Assembly: GCA_037447605.1 (NCBI GenBank)
Contig: CM074810.1
Span: 1,725,710 to 1,757,276, forward strand
Direction: 5' to 3'
Length of the DNA: 31,567 nt
Source of the DNA: Zygnema circumcarinatum
Lineage: Eukaryota; Streptophyta; Zygnematophyceae; Zygnematales; Zygnemataceae
Part shown: in pieces, positions 12,329 through 24,740 of the stretch
Layout of the letters: each line of letters begins with the position of its first letter
Numbering within the stretch: the stretch's first letter is position 1
Notes under the pieces: model-generated
The model's input: only the letters and a program-made list of their open reading frames with translations
Database searches by the model: none
Told to the model about the DNA's origin: nothing
Translations under genes and position numbers: made by a program

Positions 12329-13140
12329 GGGAGCAAGGAAAGGAGAGGGTGTGATCTGTATATCAAAATTGTATATGGAATTTTCTGCTCTGACATTCAG
12401 GCACATGTATACACTTGGGCTCAGAATGGAGAAAGTTTGTGTGAGAGAGGGAGAGAGAGAGAGAGTGTGTAGTACAATGTATGGCACAATATTGAATACG
12501 AAAGGGGTTGAATGACACTCGGCAATTGTTGGCACCCATGTTGACTCCCTCACATGCCTTCCGCTCATCCCTCTCCCTCCCTTCCTCCCTACTCTCTCCC
12601 CTCTCCTTTTCTCACTCCTCGCACTCCCTACATGATGTCGCTGAGTGAGACATCATTTGGTGCAGCAATTGATCTCTTTTGGAATGGTGGCGAAAGGAGG
12701 GTCTAGGAATCATAGAGCTAGCTGTGGTAGTGGGCGAGAGGTGGGGATGGAATAAGGGGAAGAGGGAGTAAGGGAGAGTGGGAGAGGAGAAGGGAGAAGG
12801 AGGGCTAGGGGAAGTGTGGAAGGTTGGGAGTGAGCGAGAGGGGAGGGGAGGAGAGAGGGAGGGCGGGGGATAGGCAGGGAAGAGGGACAGAAAGGGCAGA
12901 GGCGGCCATCTTCACAGAGCAAAAAGGTCTTCCTCAAAGAACGCCATCAACTGAATGGATAAACAATTAGCAGTATGGTCCGTCATGATTTAAATTAACG
13001 TAAATAAAACCGCATTCTCTTGGCGCGGAAAAATAAAAAGGGTTGGCCGAAATTGGGAAGGAATCATCCCGACCATCTACTTCGCCTCTCGCCCTCCCTC
13101 GCTCCCTCCATGTCTCCCCCCTTTCCCGCAATTAAAAGAC
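12329..13140. other. Convergent intergenic region between RBX1 and peptidase C 3' ends
   Basis: About 810 bp with no gene. It should contain both 3' UTRs. It holds a short GA run at about 12443-12465, CT-rich DNA at about 12565-12625 and a GGGA-rich tract at about 12730-12900. No unambiguous polyadenylation signal was assigned. Confidence 0.6.
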
Positions 13141-14544
13141 TTAGATATCTCCCACACCAAAGAACCGCTCCGCCTCCTGCCAGAGTCTCCCCAGAGACAA
13201 CACATTCAAGTCTGTATACTGTAACTGGAACTGCCCCGGCTCATATATAAACTCCTGGGGAATTTTGGAGCTTTTTGGGCCGTAAGATTGGGCGACCGTG
13301 AACCGTAGATTTCCCTGAACCGGCAAAGGCTTCAAAGACCTGGAACTCTGCTGAAGCTGAGACCCAACTACATTATCTATGTAGAACTGGTCGTAATCAG
13401 TTACAAAACCCGACGACCCATCACTGAACGCAAACGGAGCGGAATCTGGCCCTGCATGGCCGCCGGCTGTGACAAGTGTCACGTTATGGCGCTGCCTCAT
13501 TTGGTAGGCGAAGTTGGAGCAGGCGGAGTAACACATTCCGTTACTTAGAAGCAAAATCTGAGGGGGCTGGAGGAGAGTGGTGTTGGGTAGGAAGCCGGGG
13601 AAGAGGGTGTCGAGCGAATTCTTGAAATTTTGGAGAAGGAAGAGAGAGGAGAATTCGGCTGTGAAGTTGTTCTGGGTGACATTTTCGAGAGGGTAAAAGA
13701 ATTGGGACGATTTGTTGAAGGGTTCACCTTTGAGGGAGAAGTAATTGGCAAAGTGGTACGTGGAGTTGCCATTTTGAATGGTGGCGGCTTTGGAGTATGC
13801 CAGTTTGGGAAACCACGAGGCTTTGAATTGGAGGGGAAATTGGGGGTCTCCGTCCTCGGGAAAGAAGAGCTGAGTGAGGAATCCGGAAGTGGCGGCGTAA
13901 CCCCCTCCGTTGTTGCTAAGGTCTATTATGAGCCGGGAAGCTCCCGAGGTCCTGCCGCCACGTGTCACAATAGGATAGCTGGTTAGGTCAGGGAGAGGGG
14001 ATGGGGAGAAGAGGGGGAGAGGGAGGGGGAGTGGTGGGGAGAGGAAGAGGGAGAGGGAGAGGGAGAGAATGAGGTTTAGTTCGTATACCCAGAGGACATA
14101 GAATGAAGCAAATTTCTGAGGTGAAGGAAGCATTTAGCCTGTAATAAGTGGGGTAGGAGATGAGTATGAGGCGAGGTTGGATGCTTGGCCTCACATGATC
14201 TGTTTGTATGCGGCGAGAAGGTCTCCGAGGAAGCCGTAAAGAGCCATCAATGGCGGCATGGAGGCATTCTTTGCACCCGCTCCTTGGAAGTCAGGGATCG
14301 CCATGACTGCTGTTTTGTTGCTTGGAAGCAGATACACCTGCGACTCAAAAAATGACAAACAATTAAAACCAATCAAACCAGAGATAAGACACAAATCAAT
14401 GACATGAATAGATAAATATCAAAATGAGCACCTATGCAGTTCTTATGTGACCTCAATTCAGCGCAATACTTGTAGCCGACACATACATCATGTGATGATG
14501 CATGCATGCATGATGGGGTGATGTATGGGGTGACGTAAGAGAGA

Positions 14545-14588
<44 letters not shown>

Positions 14589-16177
14589 AAAAGAGAGAGA
14601 GAGAGAGAGAGTCACAGAGTCGACCCCACCACCTACCTGAATGTTATCCTCGCTTGCGGATAAAGAAGTGAAGCCGAAAGCCTCCACTGAAGCATAGTCC
14701 GGCACCACTCGGTGCTTAATTCCGGGCTGTTCTCGCGGGGCATGATAGTGAATAGTTCCGGATGCCATCTTTTCCCCAAACGCTCTCTCCCCATTCACGC
14801 TCGACTTTGGAGCCGCGCAATTCAGCGCATAGTATTCCATGCTGCTGTTGAACGGTTTGCCTTTGTAGTAAACGAAGTATGGAACTTCCAAAGTTTCCGC
14901 CGCGAGGTTGTTGACTCTGTAACAAAAGCACGGCACAAAAGTTAGACTATTAGACAAAAATGATTGGAAAATTCGATACAAACTCAACTGGGAAGGAGAT
15001 AACAGAAGCTTGAATTACATTTCTGGACCTAGTTCGTGTGAGAGAGGGAGATGTACCTTCTAACTTTCAATGTGATGGTGTCATTTTTGGGGATATATCG
15101 AGGCCTCATAAAGCCCCCCACATAGTACAGACCAGTCTGAAACGCAGGACGCATGAACAAAGAATTAAGCCGAACTTGAGGATCGCGATATCCGGGTGAT
15201 TGTTTCGCAAAATTTTCGACATATTTCATAGCGGGAATCCCGTTAATTTCCAGCACTTCCGCACCCTTGTAATCGCTTAAAGAGATATTAAGCGATTGTT
15301 CCGTGTGGTTGAAAACGGGCCCATATCCTTCAAGGACTTCAAGATCTGCAGAGGGAGAGAAAGCCGAGGGAGCGGAAGGTTATACTCTATGGGAAGGGAG
15401 GGAGGGAGGAAGGGAGGGGGGGGAGGGAAGGAGGGAAAAAACGAAAGAGGAAGAGTTTCATACCGGCACAGCAGCAGAAAGGAAGGGGGCGTAGGAAAGA
15501 ATGAAGGCAGCGAAGCAGGGAGGCAGGGAGGCAGAGGAGGGAGGAGGGAGGGAGGGAGGGAGGCAGGAGAGGAGAGGAAGAGGCAGAGAGGAGGGAAGGA
15601 GGGAGGGAGGTCTAATGAAATGGTTGCGGATGCTCTCACCTAAATCTGGAAAAATAATCATTCTAGTAGTATTTTTCTGGGTATCGTAAAACCTTATTAT
15701 CGGGAAAGATGTTGCGGCTATAGCTGTTCCATGGTAGCAGTTTGGCCTCCATTCCGTGTGACCGTCATTGAGCAAATCGAGCGTTCGCACAATGTCGTTT
15801 TGGAATCCAAAATCGTTCACATATTTGCTTTTTTGAATGCGGAGAAGGTGCTTTCGGAGACGTACATTACTAGAGATTTGAGGAGTAGGTGACTTCTTAG
15901 CGAGGTTAGAGTAGGGGTAGATTCCTACTATAGTTTGCCAGACTAAGTCAAGGAGAATTTTGGCCTCTTTGGGATTATACGGAAAAGTGGCGAGGCATTT
16001 ACGGAATTCCGACGGACGGACCGCATGGAGAAGGGAGAATTTCAGTCCTACGGATTCACATGGATCCGTAAGGAGTTGGGAGTTCGAGGAGGCTCCAGCA
16101 AGGAGAGAGAGGAGGAGGAGGAGGAGGAGAGGGAGAGAGAGAGAGAGAGAGAGGTTTTGGGGGGTGAATGGGGCCAT
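13141..16177 (-). CDS. Secreted CPAF-like S41 peptidase, copy C (complete)
   Basis: Five exons on the minus strand: 15640-16177, 15057-15345, 14637-14916, 14195-14337, 13141-13951 (538+289+280+143+811 nt = 686 aa). Internal phases 1,2,0,2 match the other copies. The ATG at 16177 has a CCATGG context and opens straight into a Leu-rich signal peptide (about residues 9-28, ending near AGASS), then DPC; the mini-exon of the other copies is not needed. Order: N-terminal domain with LNDGHTEW (His140); PDZ-like region with LEINGIPAMKY; S41 core RLIIDLSNNGGG; nucleophile region NGMCYSAC (Ser559); PQEFIYEP (Glu650). By analogy with CPAF-type S41 peptidases these are the probable His/Ser/Glu catalytic residues. 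Several Asn-X-Ser/Thr sites fit a secreted glycoprotein. The substrate is unknown. Confidence 0.88.
14538..14612. repeat. GA microsatellite in intron 3 of peptidase C
   Basis: GA run interrupted by a short poly-A, lying just 3' (coding sense) of the exon 14637-14916 donor, that is, a CT tract in the transcript. Confidence 0.9.
15375..15625. repeat. GGGA-rich low-complexity tract in intron 1 of peptidase C
   Basis: GGGAGGGAGG and AGGCAGGGAGG units fill most of the 294-nt intron 15346-15639. On the coding strand this is a long polypyrimidine tract leading to the acceptor CTCTGCAG. Confidence 0.9.
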
Positions 16178-17995
16178 GGAATGCGATAATTATTAAATTT
16201 TAACAGAAATTCTGCACATAGAAACAGCATCCAGTTAAACGGCAGTTAGGACAAAAGAGTTGCATTTGCAAAAAAAAAAAAAAAAGGTGGGAGGGGCTGT
16301 GCAGCTGCAAAACGATCCTTTTTCAGTTTTGAATTTCAAAATAGAAATTTAATTTATTATTATTATTTTGATTGTAGTTTTCTTTTTGTATTCAGTCTGT
16401 GGGGTTCCCCTCCCCACTCTTCCCTGATTTCCCCCCTCTCTCCCTCTCTCTCCCTCGCAATCCCGCTACCAAAATGTCTCTGTTTCCCTCTCTCTCATTC
16501 AGACATCACCTTTCCCCCCTTTTCAGTCACATCATCATTCCATTCCCTCTGTCTGTCTGTCTTTTCTCTCTCTCACTCTCTCTCCCTCTCCGCCCTCTTT
16601 CCTCCCTCTCTCTCACGTCCCACTCTCTCTCCTCATATAATTCTCGCACTCCCCCTGCCAATCGGTCTCCACCATTCCCCTCGCACTTATTTCCCCCCCT
16701 CCTCTCTACTTCCTGTCTCTCCCCTCCTCTCCTTTCTCCCAAGCTTAAGATCCTTACAATTCCTCTCCTTCAATCGCTCGCTTGCTCTTCCCAAATTCGC
16801 ATCCCCAGCCCCTCTCCCTCCCCCCTCTCTCTCTCTCTCTCGCTCGCCCCCTCTCACTCCATCCAGTAACTTTTTTTTCCATATCCCATTGTCTCTTTCA
16901 ATCCTCTCCCTCCTCTCGTCCATCTTCTTTCCCCCACTCCCTCCCTTTCGCCATCCAATCTTCTCATCCCTCTCTCTCTCTCTCTCTCTCTCTCTCCACC
17001 TCTTCTGACTAGGTGGACTGAACCTGCATTTTCATAACCCCGCCATCTCGCTATACCCCATTTATCGGCCCCATTTGCAGCTCACATTATAACACGTTTC
17101 CAGAATCACCTCCAATGCCGAATGTAAAGGCGGAATTGGGGGATCGAAATAACTGGGGCCTGCGAAAAACCTCATCTGAAATTGAGATTTTTTATCGTTC
17201 TTGCCGAAAAATAGAGAAATAGGGTTAGAAACAGAGGGAGAGGGAGAGGGAGTGAGTGTGGGGGAGGGAGGGGGAGAGAGGGAGGGAGGGGGTGGGGGAG
17301 GGGGAGGGGGAGAGGGAGAGGGAGAGTGAGTTTATGTGGGAGAGGGAGAGGAAGTGGGAGAGGGAAGGGGAGGAGAGGGAGGGATTGGGAGGAGAGTGAG
17401 GGAGTGAGAAGCTTCCTCGGAGCTCCCCTGGAAAGTGCGCCCAACGTTTTGATTTCTTTCTGGCCGAGAGTTGTTTCGGAAAAACTTTACTTGCTGCCTC
17501 AAAAGTTTCCGATTTGGAGCAAACGTTTTTTTCGGGCAGTTATTTTGTGACCGTTGGGTCGAATCCATTCCGCAAAGTCGTTTCTATATGAGAGGTCGAC
17601 ATTTATTTTCCTGCCCGAAATTCAGCTAGCCTGGCTGCCCGACATAGCGGGCAGAATCTAAAACAATCTGACGCCCTGACGAATAATATTTTTACGTCAA
17701 TAGCGGTCAGCAAAAAAATGCCACGTCGGATTGACTGGACCTGAGCACTACCATTAGTTGTATGCCACGTAACTTATGTGCCACGTGACGTGAAACCATT
17801 GGCTGTTTGACTATAATCCGCGATGCAGAAAGGCCCACTTTCTTCCGACCAGAATGTCGGTGCGTTTCCATGCCGAGAACGGTTGCTCCGTTAAGCGTTA
17901 ACACTTCCTGATTTGCACACGTGTCAATTCCGCCTCCCATTGGACCAAACACAATCCTACCAATCATTGGAAGTTTCCAACCTGCGGATCTGACA

Positions 17996-18014
17996 CGTGG
18001 CAGTAAAGTATTGG
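17996..18014 (-). promoter_or_regulatory. CCAAT-N9-CCACG (ERSE-I-like) motif
   Basis: The reverse complement is an exact match, with the ACG part in CACGTG. A one-mismatch copy (TCACG) lies 200 bp to the left at 17784-17802. The nearest starts are peptidase C (1.8 kb) and D (1.9 kb), so its target is unclear. Confidence 0.45.
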
Positions 18015-19484
18015 TCGAAGTGCCAGCGTGGCACCTGGATCGCGAGAAGAGCCGTTGATCGGAAGCCCCCGAAGTGCGGGTCGGCGCTGACCTGCCACAC
18101 TGGCAGGCGTGCTGGCGCGGCGGCTCCACGACCGTTGGATTCAAGTGCGGCGATGCAATCGACAGTTGTGAGCTTGCCACGTGGACAGCCGAAGAAACGG
18201 CACAATTGACAAACTCTGGTTTCTGGTTACAAACTTGCACTCGAACAGCTTTTAAAAGGGCGTGTCAGATTTATAAAAACGAAACTGTGACTGAACGACA
18301 CGGAACGACAACGAGTCAACGACACGAAGTACGGTACGGAGTTGTCGTAAAACCGCATGTAGCCTTGTATCGGTCTGAGTCAAAAACGGAGACGGAGGTT
18401 ATCTATGGCGTCACAGTTACCGTTTTGGCGGCAAAATGATGCTAGTTTCCTAAAAGCGGCTATATGTTGAATACCGCAGTGTAGAGACAAGCATGTTTGA
18501 CTGAACTTGACTACTCTTAGAACTAGCACACATGCTTCTAGTTCTACAGTATTCTGCGATTTATGACCGTTACTGAGCTGGAATTTCTGAACTACAGGCA
18601 ATTTTCGGAATTACAGTCAAGCAACATGGAACGGAACACGTGTCTCGTTCTCTTTGGCCTGAAAAAATATTGATAGCCACAGAAATTATCGACGAGAAAA
18701 AAAAGTACAGAATTGAAGTGTCGCAATTTCCGTACAATTTTACCGGTCAAAGTCCGCTGCGGTCAACAGGTTTTTTACACGTGTGAGAAGGGCATCCATT
18801 CGTTTGACCCGATTCGTACCTTCTCTTTTGTCGTATGTGCCGTCATTCAAGGACACGTGTCAGCCCCAGAACGACGGAGGCCTTTCTCAAACGTCCCTTG
18901 CGAACCGCACCAACGGCACCACCCAGGTTTCTCGCTGCCCGGATATATGACCTAAAAATATCTCGTTCATTAGATTCGATCACAGATTCTAAAATACGAA
19001 AGTATCTGAAAACACGATCTAAAGATCTTGAAACGTATTTTGTAAAGCGAATCTCAGTATGCCACGTGTAAGTCCTGCTATCTGTCACGCGCTTACTGGT
19101 TTTCCATCCACTGTTGGAATCTAAGTGGATTCTTGAAGATCGTTGTTCTGATTTCACATGGCGAATCTACGAATCAGAGTCATTCATTACACGTGTGATC
19201 TATTCATTCATCCAATTGCAGCATGACACGCAAACAGCCACAAATTTCGATTTGTTTTGTACGAATGTTCGAATCTTGACGAAAAGACCGAATCTTTTGG
19301 AAAATCGGATCTGTTTGTTCATTGTTGTCCGTATCCGGACCAGGCCGGCCAGGAAGCGGTCACCCGCGCCGACAACCGCCGCTGTACGGCGGCGGCAGCC
19401 GTTGGCGTCTGCCGACATAATTCGGTACGGGGCGGACCGGAAGCGGTCGGAACGCCAGGCGACGAAGCGGGAGGTCGGCGGGGG

Positions 19485-19835
19485 CGGTGAGGGAGGGAGA
19501 GGGAGGGAGAGGGAGAGAGGGGAGAGGGAGGGAGGGCAGAAAGGTAGGGAGGGAGGGAGAAGAGAGAAAGGTAAGGAGGAACAGAGTTAGGGAGGTGGAC
19601 GGAGAGAGAGTGAGGGAGGAGGAAGGAAGGGCGAGAGAGGGAGGAGCAGTGGGAGGGAGGTGGAGGGAGGAGAGGGAGGGAGGGAGGGAGGAAGGGAGTT
19701 AGGGAGGGTGGAAGGGAGGTAGAAGGAGGTAGAGGGAGGAATAAGGGATAGGGGGAGGGAGGGACAGTGGGAGGGAGGTAGTGGTCGGTAGGAGAGGGTG
19801 AGGGTGGTTTCGTGGTTGGTTCGGAGGGAGGGAGG
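19485..19835 (+). repeat. GGGA-rich purine tract upstream of peptidase D
   Basis: Long polypurine stretch (GGGAGGGAGA, GGTAGGGAGG units) ending shortly before a CACGTG box at 19845-19850, which is 32 bp from the peptidase D ATG. ORFs across it are repeat artefacts. Confidence 0.85.
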
Positions 19836-19881
19836 AGGAGTGGCCACGTGGATAACTGAGCAGCGGAGGTGGGAGGAGGAG

Positions 19882-22800
19882 ATGGCGGGGCGAGAAGAAA
19901 GGTGAGAGTGGGGACAAGGAGAGTTGGTGAGAGAGGAGGGAGGAAGGGGCAGAGGACAGGCAACGATAGGTCAGTACGGATGGTAGTGGGGAGGTGGAGA
20001 AAGAGAGAGAGAGAAACGGTTATAGAGAGAGAGGAAGGGAGATGGGAAGCTCGGCAAAGTTGGCCAAAAAGTGATGATAAATTTAATAGAGGTTAATGGA
20101 GAGGGAGAGAAGGAGTGGAAGATGTAAGATTGAAAAAATCAGGGTAGAAAATTGATTTGAATGAGAAGATCATGGATGATAAGACTATGAAAGGGAAAAG
20201 GGAAACAGAAAGCAAATCAAGTTGCAGAAAAATAAAAGCAAGGATTGAGTATGGCAGATAGAAAGAGAGAGGGAGAGGGAGAGGTTATCTCTCCATCTCT
20301 GATCTCTTAACTTAAAATGGGGCAATGCTATATTTGCTCTCTGTAATGCTTGAGCGAATCTCTCAATCACAAATTTCTTAATAATTTAAATCTTAAACTT
20401 GCTCTTGCAGGCCCTCAACTATCCTCAACTTTACTATACGCAGACACTACCTCCTCCTCCTTGGAGCGCTTCTTTTTTTTTCCGGAACTCCAAAACTTTC
20501 AGCACAAGCAACGGCAGATCCCTGTGCAGATGTGGGCTCAGTGATAACTTCTTCGCGGCTTCTCCCTCTCTCAGAGTACAAAAAATGTCTTCAAACTTTT
20601 CCGTTTGATGCCGCGCAAGCTAAGGCCGTCTTGAACACTATGTGGAAAACCTTAATCCAAATTTATCCGTATACTGATATTGCGATTAAGGCGCCCGACG
20701 ACCGGCTCTATAGCCGACTCCGACTGCGGCGACAGCTTTTACGGATTCAGAAAACTGTGTACGAAACTGACTTTGATTTTCACGCCGATCTTTCGAGCAC
20801 TATAGAAAAGCTGAACGATGGGCACACGGGGTGGACTCCGGAGTGCTATGAGGGCTCAATTGCCACAATAAGTGGGCTTCCAATGTTGCAAGTTTGGGAC
20901 TCTTCAAGGAACAAAAGTGTGGTCAAAGTTGCTCCTACGGAAGGTGAGTCACTTGAAGGAAAGAAGAGGTTGAACATCGATTTGTTGATTCAACTGTGGT
21001 TTTCGATCTGGCTGAAACTAGTGTAGGGTTCAGATTTTTCCCCTTTGAAGTATCAATGTCAGTAATGTTGTCTCATTCTTTGCTTTTCTATGTTGCTTTT
21101 GCCCTCTCCTGTCTCAGTTTTCACAGTTTTGGTCACAAAGGGTTACGGAATTCTGTTCAATGCGACGGCGGAGGCTGCGAAAACTGATAATCTGCTGACG
21201 TATGCGGGAGCGGAAGTTGAAGAAATTGACGGAATGGCAGCCATGGATTACGTCACCATCCGGGCGAGGCGCGTGGGGGGGTACCGCCACCAGCAGACGC
21301 GAATTAATTCTTTGTTTGTGCGCCCCTCGGCGAGGGGAGGTCTAGGAAATGGCTACTTTTTGGGGGAGCTCATGAGTCCCTCAAACATTCCCAAAAACAG
21401 TTCTTTCACGGTTACACTAAAAAGGTAAGGAGGGAGGGAGGGAGGGAGGGAGGGAGGGAGGGAGGGAGATGAACTTTTTATAAGCGTTTAATAATCTGAT
21501 GTCGAAAAAAGAAGGTGCAGCAGCTTACAAATGAGCATGGTCGGGGTGTGCAGGAAATCGTCAAACACTTCCGAGACCTTTGCAGTTCCGTATTTCGCGT
21601 ACTACTTTGGAGATTTTTTCAACAGCAGTTCACAGTTCTATGCACTAAACTGCGAGGCTACGCCCATAGAAGAGTCCGCTGCCACTGGTTCAGTTTCAGT
21701 TAACCAACGGGAGCCCATGTCCATGGGCACATCCAGTCTCCAATTCGACATGCCGTACAACACTCCCAGGGAGCGGCCCGTGCTGCAGCCACGTGGCAGC
21801 ACTGTGGAAGAGTTCGCTAGCACGGCGGCCAGCGAGGCGAGCTACCAACGCCTCTCACTGGAAAGTGATTTCATACAGGTGCGTGGATGTACAGATAATA
21901 TATGGTTTATTGGAGGGAGGAGGGAGGGAGGTGGGGAGAGGGAGAGGGAGGGAGTTAGAGACGAACGATGAAGACGAGTAACAGGCGAAGAGAGAGGAGA
22001 GGGGGGGAAGGCAGGAGAGGGAAGGAGGGAGAGGGAGGGGACGAGAGGGGAATGCATGAATTCGACTTAAGACTGTGTTGCATAAAGTGATTCTGTTTCC
22101 TTTCACCCCCCCACCCCCCCCCCCCACTCAAAAAATCCCCTCCCTTGTTTTCTTTTTTCTTCGCTTGGGCAGGTCTATTTACTGGCAGACATGACCACAG
22201 CGGTGATGACAATTCCTGACTTCCTCGGCAGCGCTGTGAACAGCCCCTCCGAAGCCAATCCCCAGGACGTGTTCGTTTTTGAGCTTTTGACTGCTTACAA
22301 TACGGTCGCGTGAGTTCGCTTCTCCCTCCCTCCCTCCCTCCCTCCCTCCTTCCCACTCTCCCTCCCTCCCTCCCTCCACTTCCCCCTGCTTCCCTCCCTC
22401 CTCTCCCTCCACTTCCCCCTCCTCCCCTCCCTCCTCTCCCTCCACTTCCCCCTCCTCCCCTCCCTCCTCTCCCACCACTTCCCCCTCCTCCCATCCCTCC
22501 CTCACCTCACCTCCCCCTCCTTCTCTCCCTCCTCAGATCCTCAGGGGCTCCCCGCCTCATCATCGACCTCAGCAACAATGGCGGTGGTTTCGTCAACGCT
22601 GCGGCCATTCTCACGCAGCTTTTCTTCCCGAGTTCGAGCTATCCCGGCTTCTTTTCTCAATTCAAAGCGAACAATTTTATTCAGCAAGCTTACAATCAAG
22701 CTTCCACTCTCTATCCAATTTACACGGGTTCAGACTTCGACATATCGGGGAACGGAGATGCGACGGGCGCGCCTTTTAACAGTTCTAGCGAGTTCTTTGT

Positions 22801-23344
22801 TCCTTTGGAGACTATCACACGGAACAATGGCACGGCCCCTTACTGCGCTCCGTTCAAAAAGGTCGACCTTTTGACTTACCGTTACAGAATTCTATACCCC
22901 AATACCTTTCCCACCCTTCCCCTCTTCGATCCCAACAATATTGTTCTCCTCACTAACGGCCTCTGCTACTCATCTTGCGCTCTCTTTAGCTACCAAATGC
23001 GGCAGCTCCACAACGTGACAGTTGTCACGATCGGCGGCCGACAAGACGTGGGACCGTTCGCATTTGCCGACGGAGCTGTTGGGTTTGTATCCGAAAATTT
23101 CACCTCCTTTTATATCAAGAATGTGAAGAACTTGAACCTTGAATCGAGCGAATATGCGCCTCCGCCTCTTGCAGTGAAGGGCTCACTGCGCTTTACCTTG
23201 ACTCAATCTTTCGGCCCCAAAAGCTCCACCACCCCCCAAGAGTTTATATATGAGCCCTCGCAGATAAAGCTCCGATATACTGAGGAGAATGTGCTCTCCC
23301 TTCCGGTTGTATGGACAGAAGTGGCGACTCTATTTTCTGGCTAA
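19882..23344 (+). CDS. Secreted CPAF-like S41 peptidase, copy D (complete)
   Basis: Six exons: 19882-19901, 20411-20943, 21118-21424, 21554-21878, 22173-22309, 22537-23344 (20+533+307+325+137+808 nt = 709 aa), introns GT-AG in phases 2,1,2,0,2. The 20-nt exon 1 (ATGGCGGGGCGAGAAGAAAG, then GTGAGA) is inferred from phase and from the same arrangement in copies A and E. Exon 2 opens with a signal peptide (YLLLLGALLFF, cleavage near AQA) and DPC. Then LNDGHTGW (His145), PDZ-like VEEIDGMAAMDY, RLIIDLSNNGGG, NGLCYSSC (Ser586) and PQEFIYEP (Glu676). Exon 4 is 45 nt longer than in copies A and C, in frame. All expected catalytic residues are present, so it is probably active. Peptidase role and secretion are inferred from the family; the substrate is unknown. 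Confidence 0.88.
21427..21468 (+). repeat. (GGGA)n run at the donor of intron 3, peptidase D
   Basis: About ten GGGA units start two bases after the GT donor at 21425-21426 (GTAAGGAGGGAGG...), so the tract directly follows the 5' splice site. Confidence 0.95.
22318..22535 (+). repeat. CCCT tract with 33-bp minisatellite in intron 5 of peptidase D
   Basis: CCTCCCTCC repeats are followed by about four copies of a 33-bp unit starting CCACTTCCCCCT, at about 22376-22500. The tract runs straight into the acceptor CTCCTCAG before exon 6, acting as an oversized polypyrimidine tract. Confidence 0.85.
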
Positions 23345-23712
23345 GGAAGAGAGAGAGAGGGGGGGGAGGGGGGAGAGAGAGAGAGTCAGAGAGAGAGAGG
23401 CGCTGAGTTGCAGTTTTGATTCCCCTCCAGGGACTTTTTTAGAGCACGAGAGGGCGCAGTAATCGCAGCAAATTTTCATTCTGGAGAGATTCAATTTTTA
23501 GCTTCAATGTTCTCTTTTTATCTCAGAGCACATTTTTGGGAGGCAGCGAGAGAAAGAGAGAGAGGACAACAAACGGACTTGTCTATAACTGGCAGAGTTT
23601 TTTTTTTTTGTAGGATCATTCTCTCTTGTGGATGAGTTCCATTTTTTAATTTTGCTATGTTTGTGCTTATTTGGTAAGCATAATTTATCGAAGTTTACAG
23701 TATACCCCATTA

Positions 23713-23913
23713 GGGGGGGTCAGACTTAACACATGGCCAAATCAATTTAGTAAGCCTGTCGGGCGAATTAAGCATTAGCTAGGTACGCATTTCGGTACGG
23801 CTGGGTTCGGCGGAGCCGCGGATCCCGATCCAGAATTCGTACACGAAACTCTGACTTTTAATATAGACTAAATTCGGGAATTTAGTACGCTCCGGGCTAA
23901 GTCTGACCCCCCC
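23713..23913. mobile_element. 201-bp TA-flanked MITE with G7 termini
   Basis: Perfect 16-bp terminal inverted repeats, GGGGGGGTCAGACTTA at the left and its reverse complement at the right, directly flanked by TA at 23711-23712 and 23914-23915. Subterminal sequence is also partly complementary (AATTTAGTA near both ends). No ORF. Size, TIRs and TA duplication fit a non-autonomous Tc1/mariner-superfamily element; the family is not identified. Confidence 0.8.
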
Positions 23914-24147
23914 TATTTCATCGAACGTTTCAGAGAGGAGGCAGGCAGGCCGCGTGAAAACCTGGTTTTTCCTAAGAAACCAAAGAGCCGTTGGATTGTA
24001 CGAAAATTTGTACAGACGACCAAAACGTTTTTTCTATGGAAGATTTCGGCGTCGTGTGCGACGCCTTTCCGGGTTCCATGAGGGCTCGTTGCCAACGTGG
24101 CACCTACGTGGCTTCAACGCTAGCAAAAAAAAAGGGAAAACTTTCAC

Positions 24148-24166
24148 CCAATCGTGTTTAACCACG
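24148..24166 (+). promoter_or_regulatory. CCAAT-N9-CCACG (ERSE-I-like) motif
   Basis: Exact match, with CCACGTGG at the 3' half. It lies between two convergent 3' ends, so a promoter role for a gene seen here is unlikely. Confidence 0.4.
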
Positions 24167-24740
24167 TGGCAACTGAAGATCGGACTCGACCCCACGCGCG
24201 GTGCTGGTGCCACGCTGGCACGCGGCCGTCGACCGCGGTGACCGCGGTTAGGGTTGGAGGCCCGGCCATGGCATGGCTCCCCATGCGCAGGGCCATGCCA
24301 TGCGGCCATGCAGCCGCGACTTGCGGTTTGTGAAATCGTCTTTTGCTGAGAATAAAACTCCGCATCAACAACTCCTTTCAGCAATATTGAACTTCTTTAT
24401 GCAATCTTAAGACAGGCATCCACGCAGAGGCAGCCCTAGACCTCCACAACTGAAGTGCAAGCACATCACCTTCACAGGCGATGGCGATGAACAAAACGTG
24501 GACCATCATTCGTACACTTCTACACATCATAACCAGCCATAACTCTTGGTATAAATTCAGTATAATTAGGAACGGTTCAAGCATAATAAACATGCGACTG
24601 TATCAAGCAAATTCCCTCATCGTGAATTCAAGCTACGCCATGCCTCCTCTTCACGTCCTATATAAGCATTGTCCCGCCCTGCTGCCCCCCTCACCCGCTA
24701 ACACATTGAGAAGGAGTGCCCTGCATGTTACTGCCCCTTC

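Larger units (their letters stand above)
16178..19881. other. Divergent intergenic region between peptidases C and D
   Basis: About 3.7 kb with no convincing exon. It holds a CT-rich tract at about 16395-17010, a GGGA-rich tract at about 17225-17405, more complex sequence at about 17410-19460 with many CACGTG/CCACGT sites, and a second GGGA-rich tract at about 19485-19835. Exact ERSE-I-like motif at 17996-18014; one-mismatch copies at 17784-17802 and 19212-19230. Confidence 0.65.
23345..24740. other. Convergent intergenic region between peptidases D and E
   Basis: No gene recognised. It holds a GA-rich stretch just after the peptidase D stop (23347-23400), a TA-flanked inverted-repeat element (23713-23913), an ERSE-I-like motif (24148-24166) and a GCCATGGCATGG / CCATGCCATG inverted repeat at about 24266-24310. 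Both 3' UTRs should lie here. Confidence 0.65.

Noticed and set aside
17716-17738. CCACGTCGGATTGACTGG as another N9 element
   Set aside because: On the minus strand the CCAGT and CGACG halves are only 5 bases apart, so the fixed spacing is broken.
17410-19460. Hidden gene in the complex-sequence part of the C-D gap
   Set aside because: Short ORFs in all frames lack recognisable motifs, shared exon structure or good splice context.
19319-19963. 214-residue Pro/Ser/Leu-rich minus-strand ORF
   Set aside because: Arises from the GGGA tract read on the opposite strand and overlaps the supported first exon of peptidase D.
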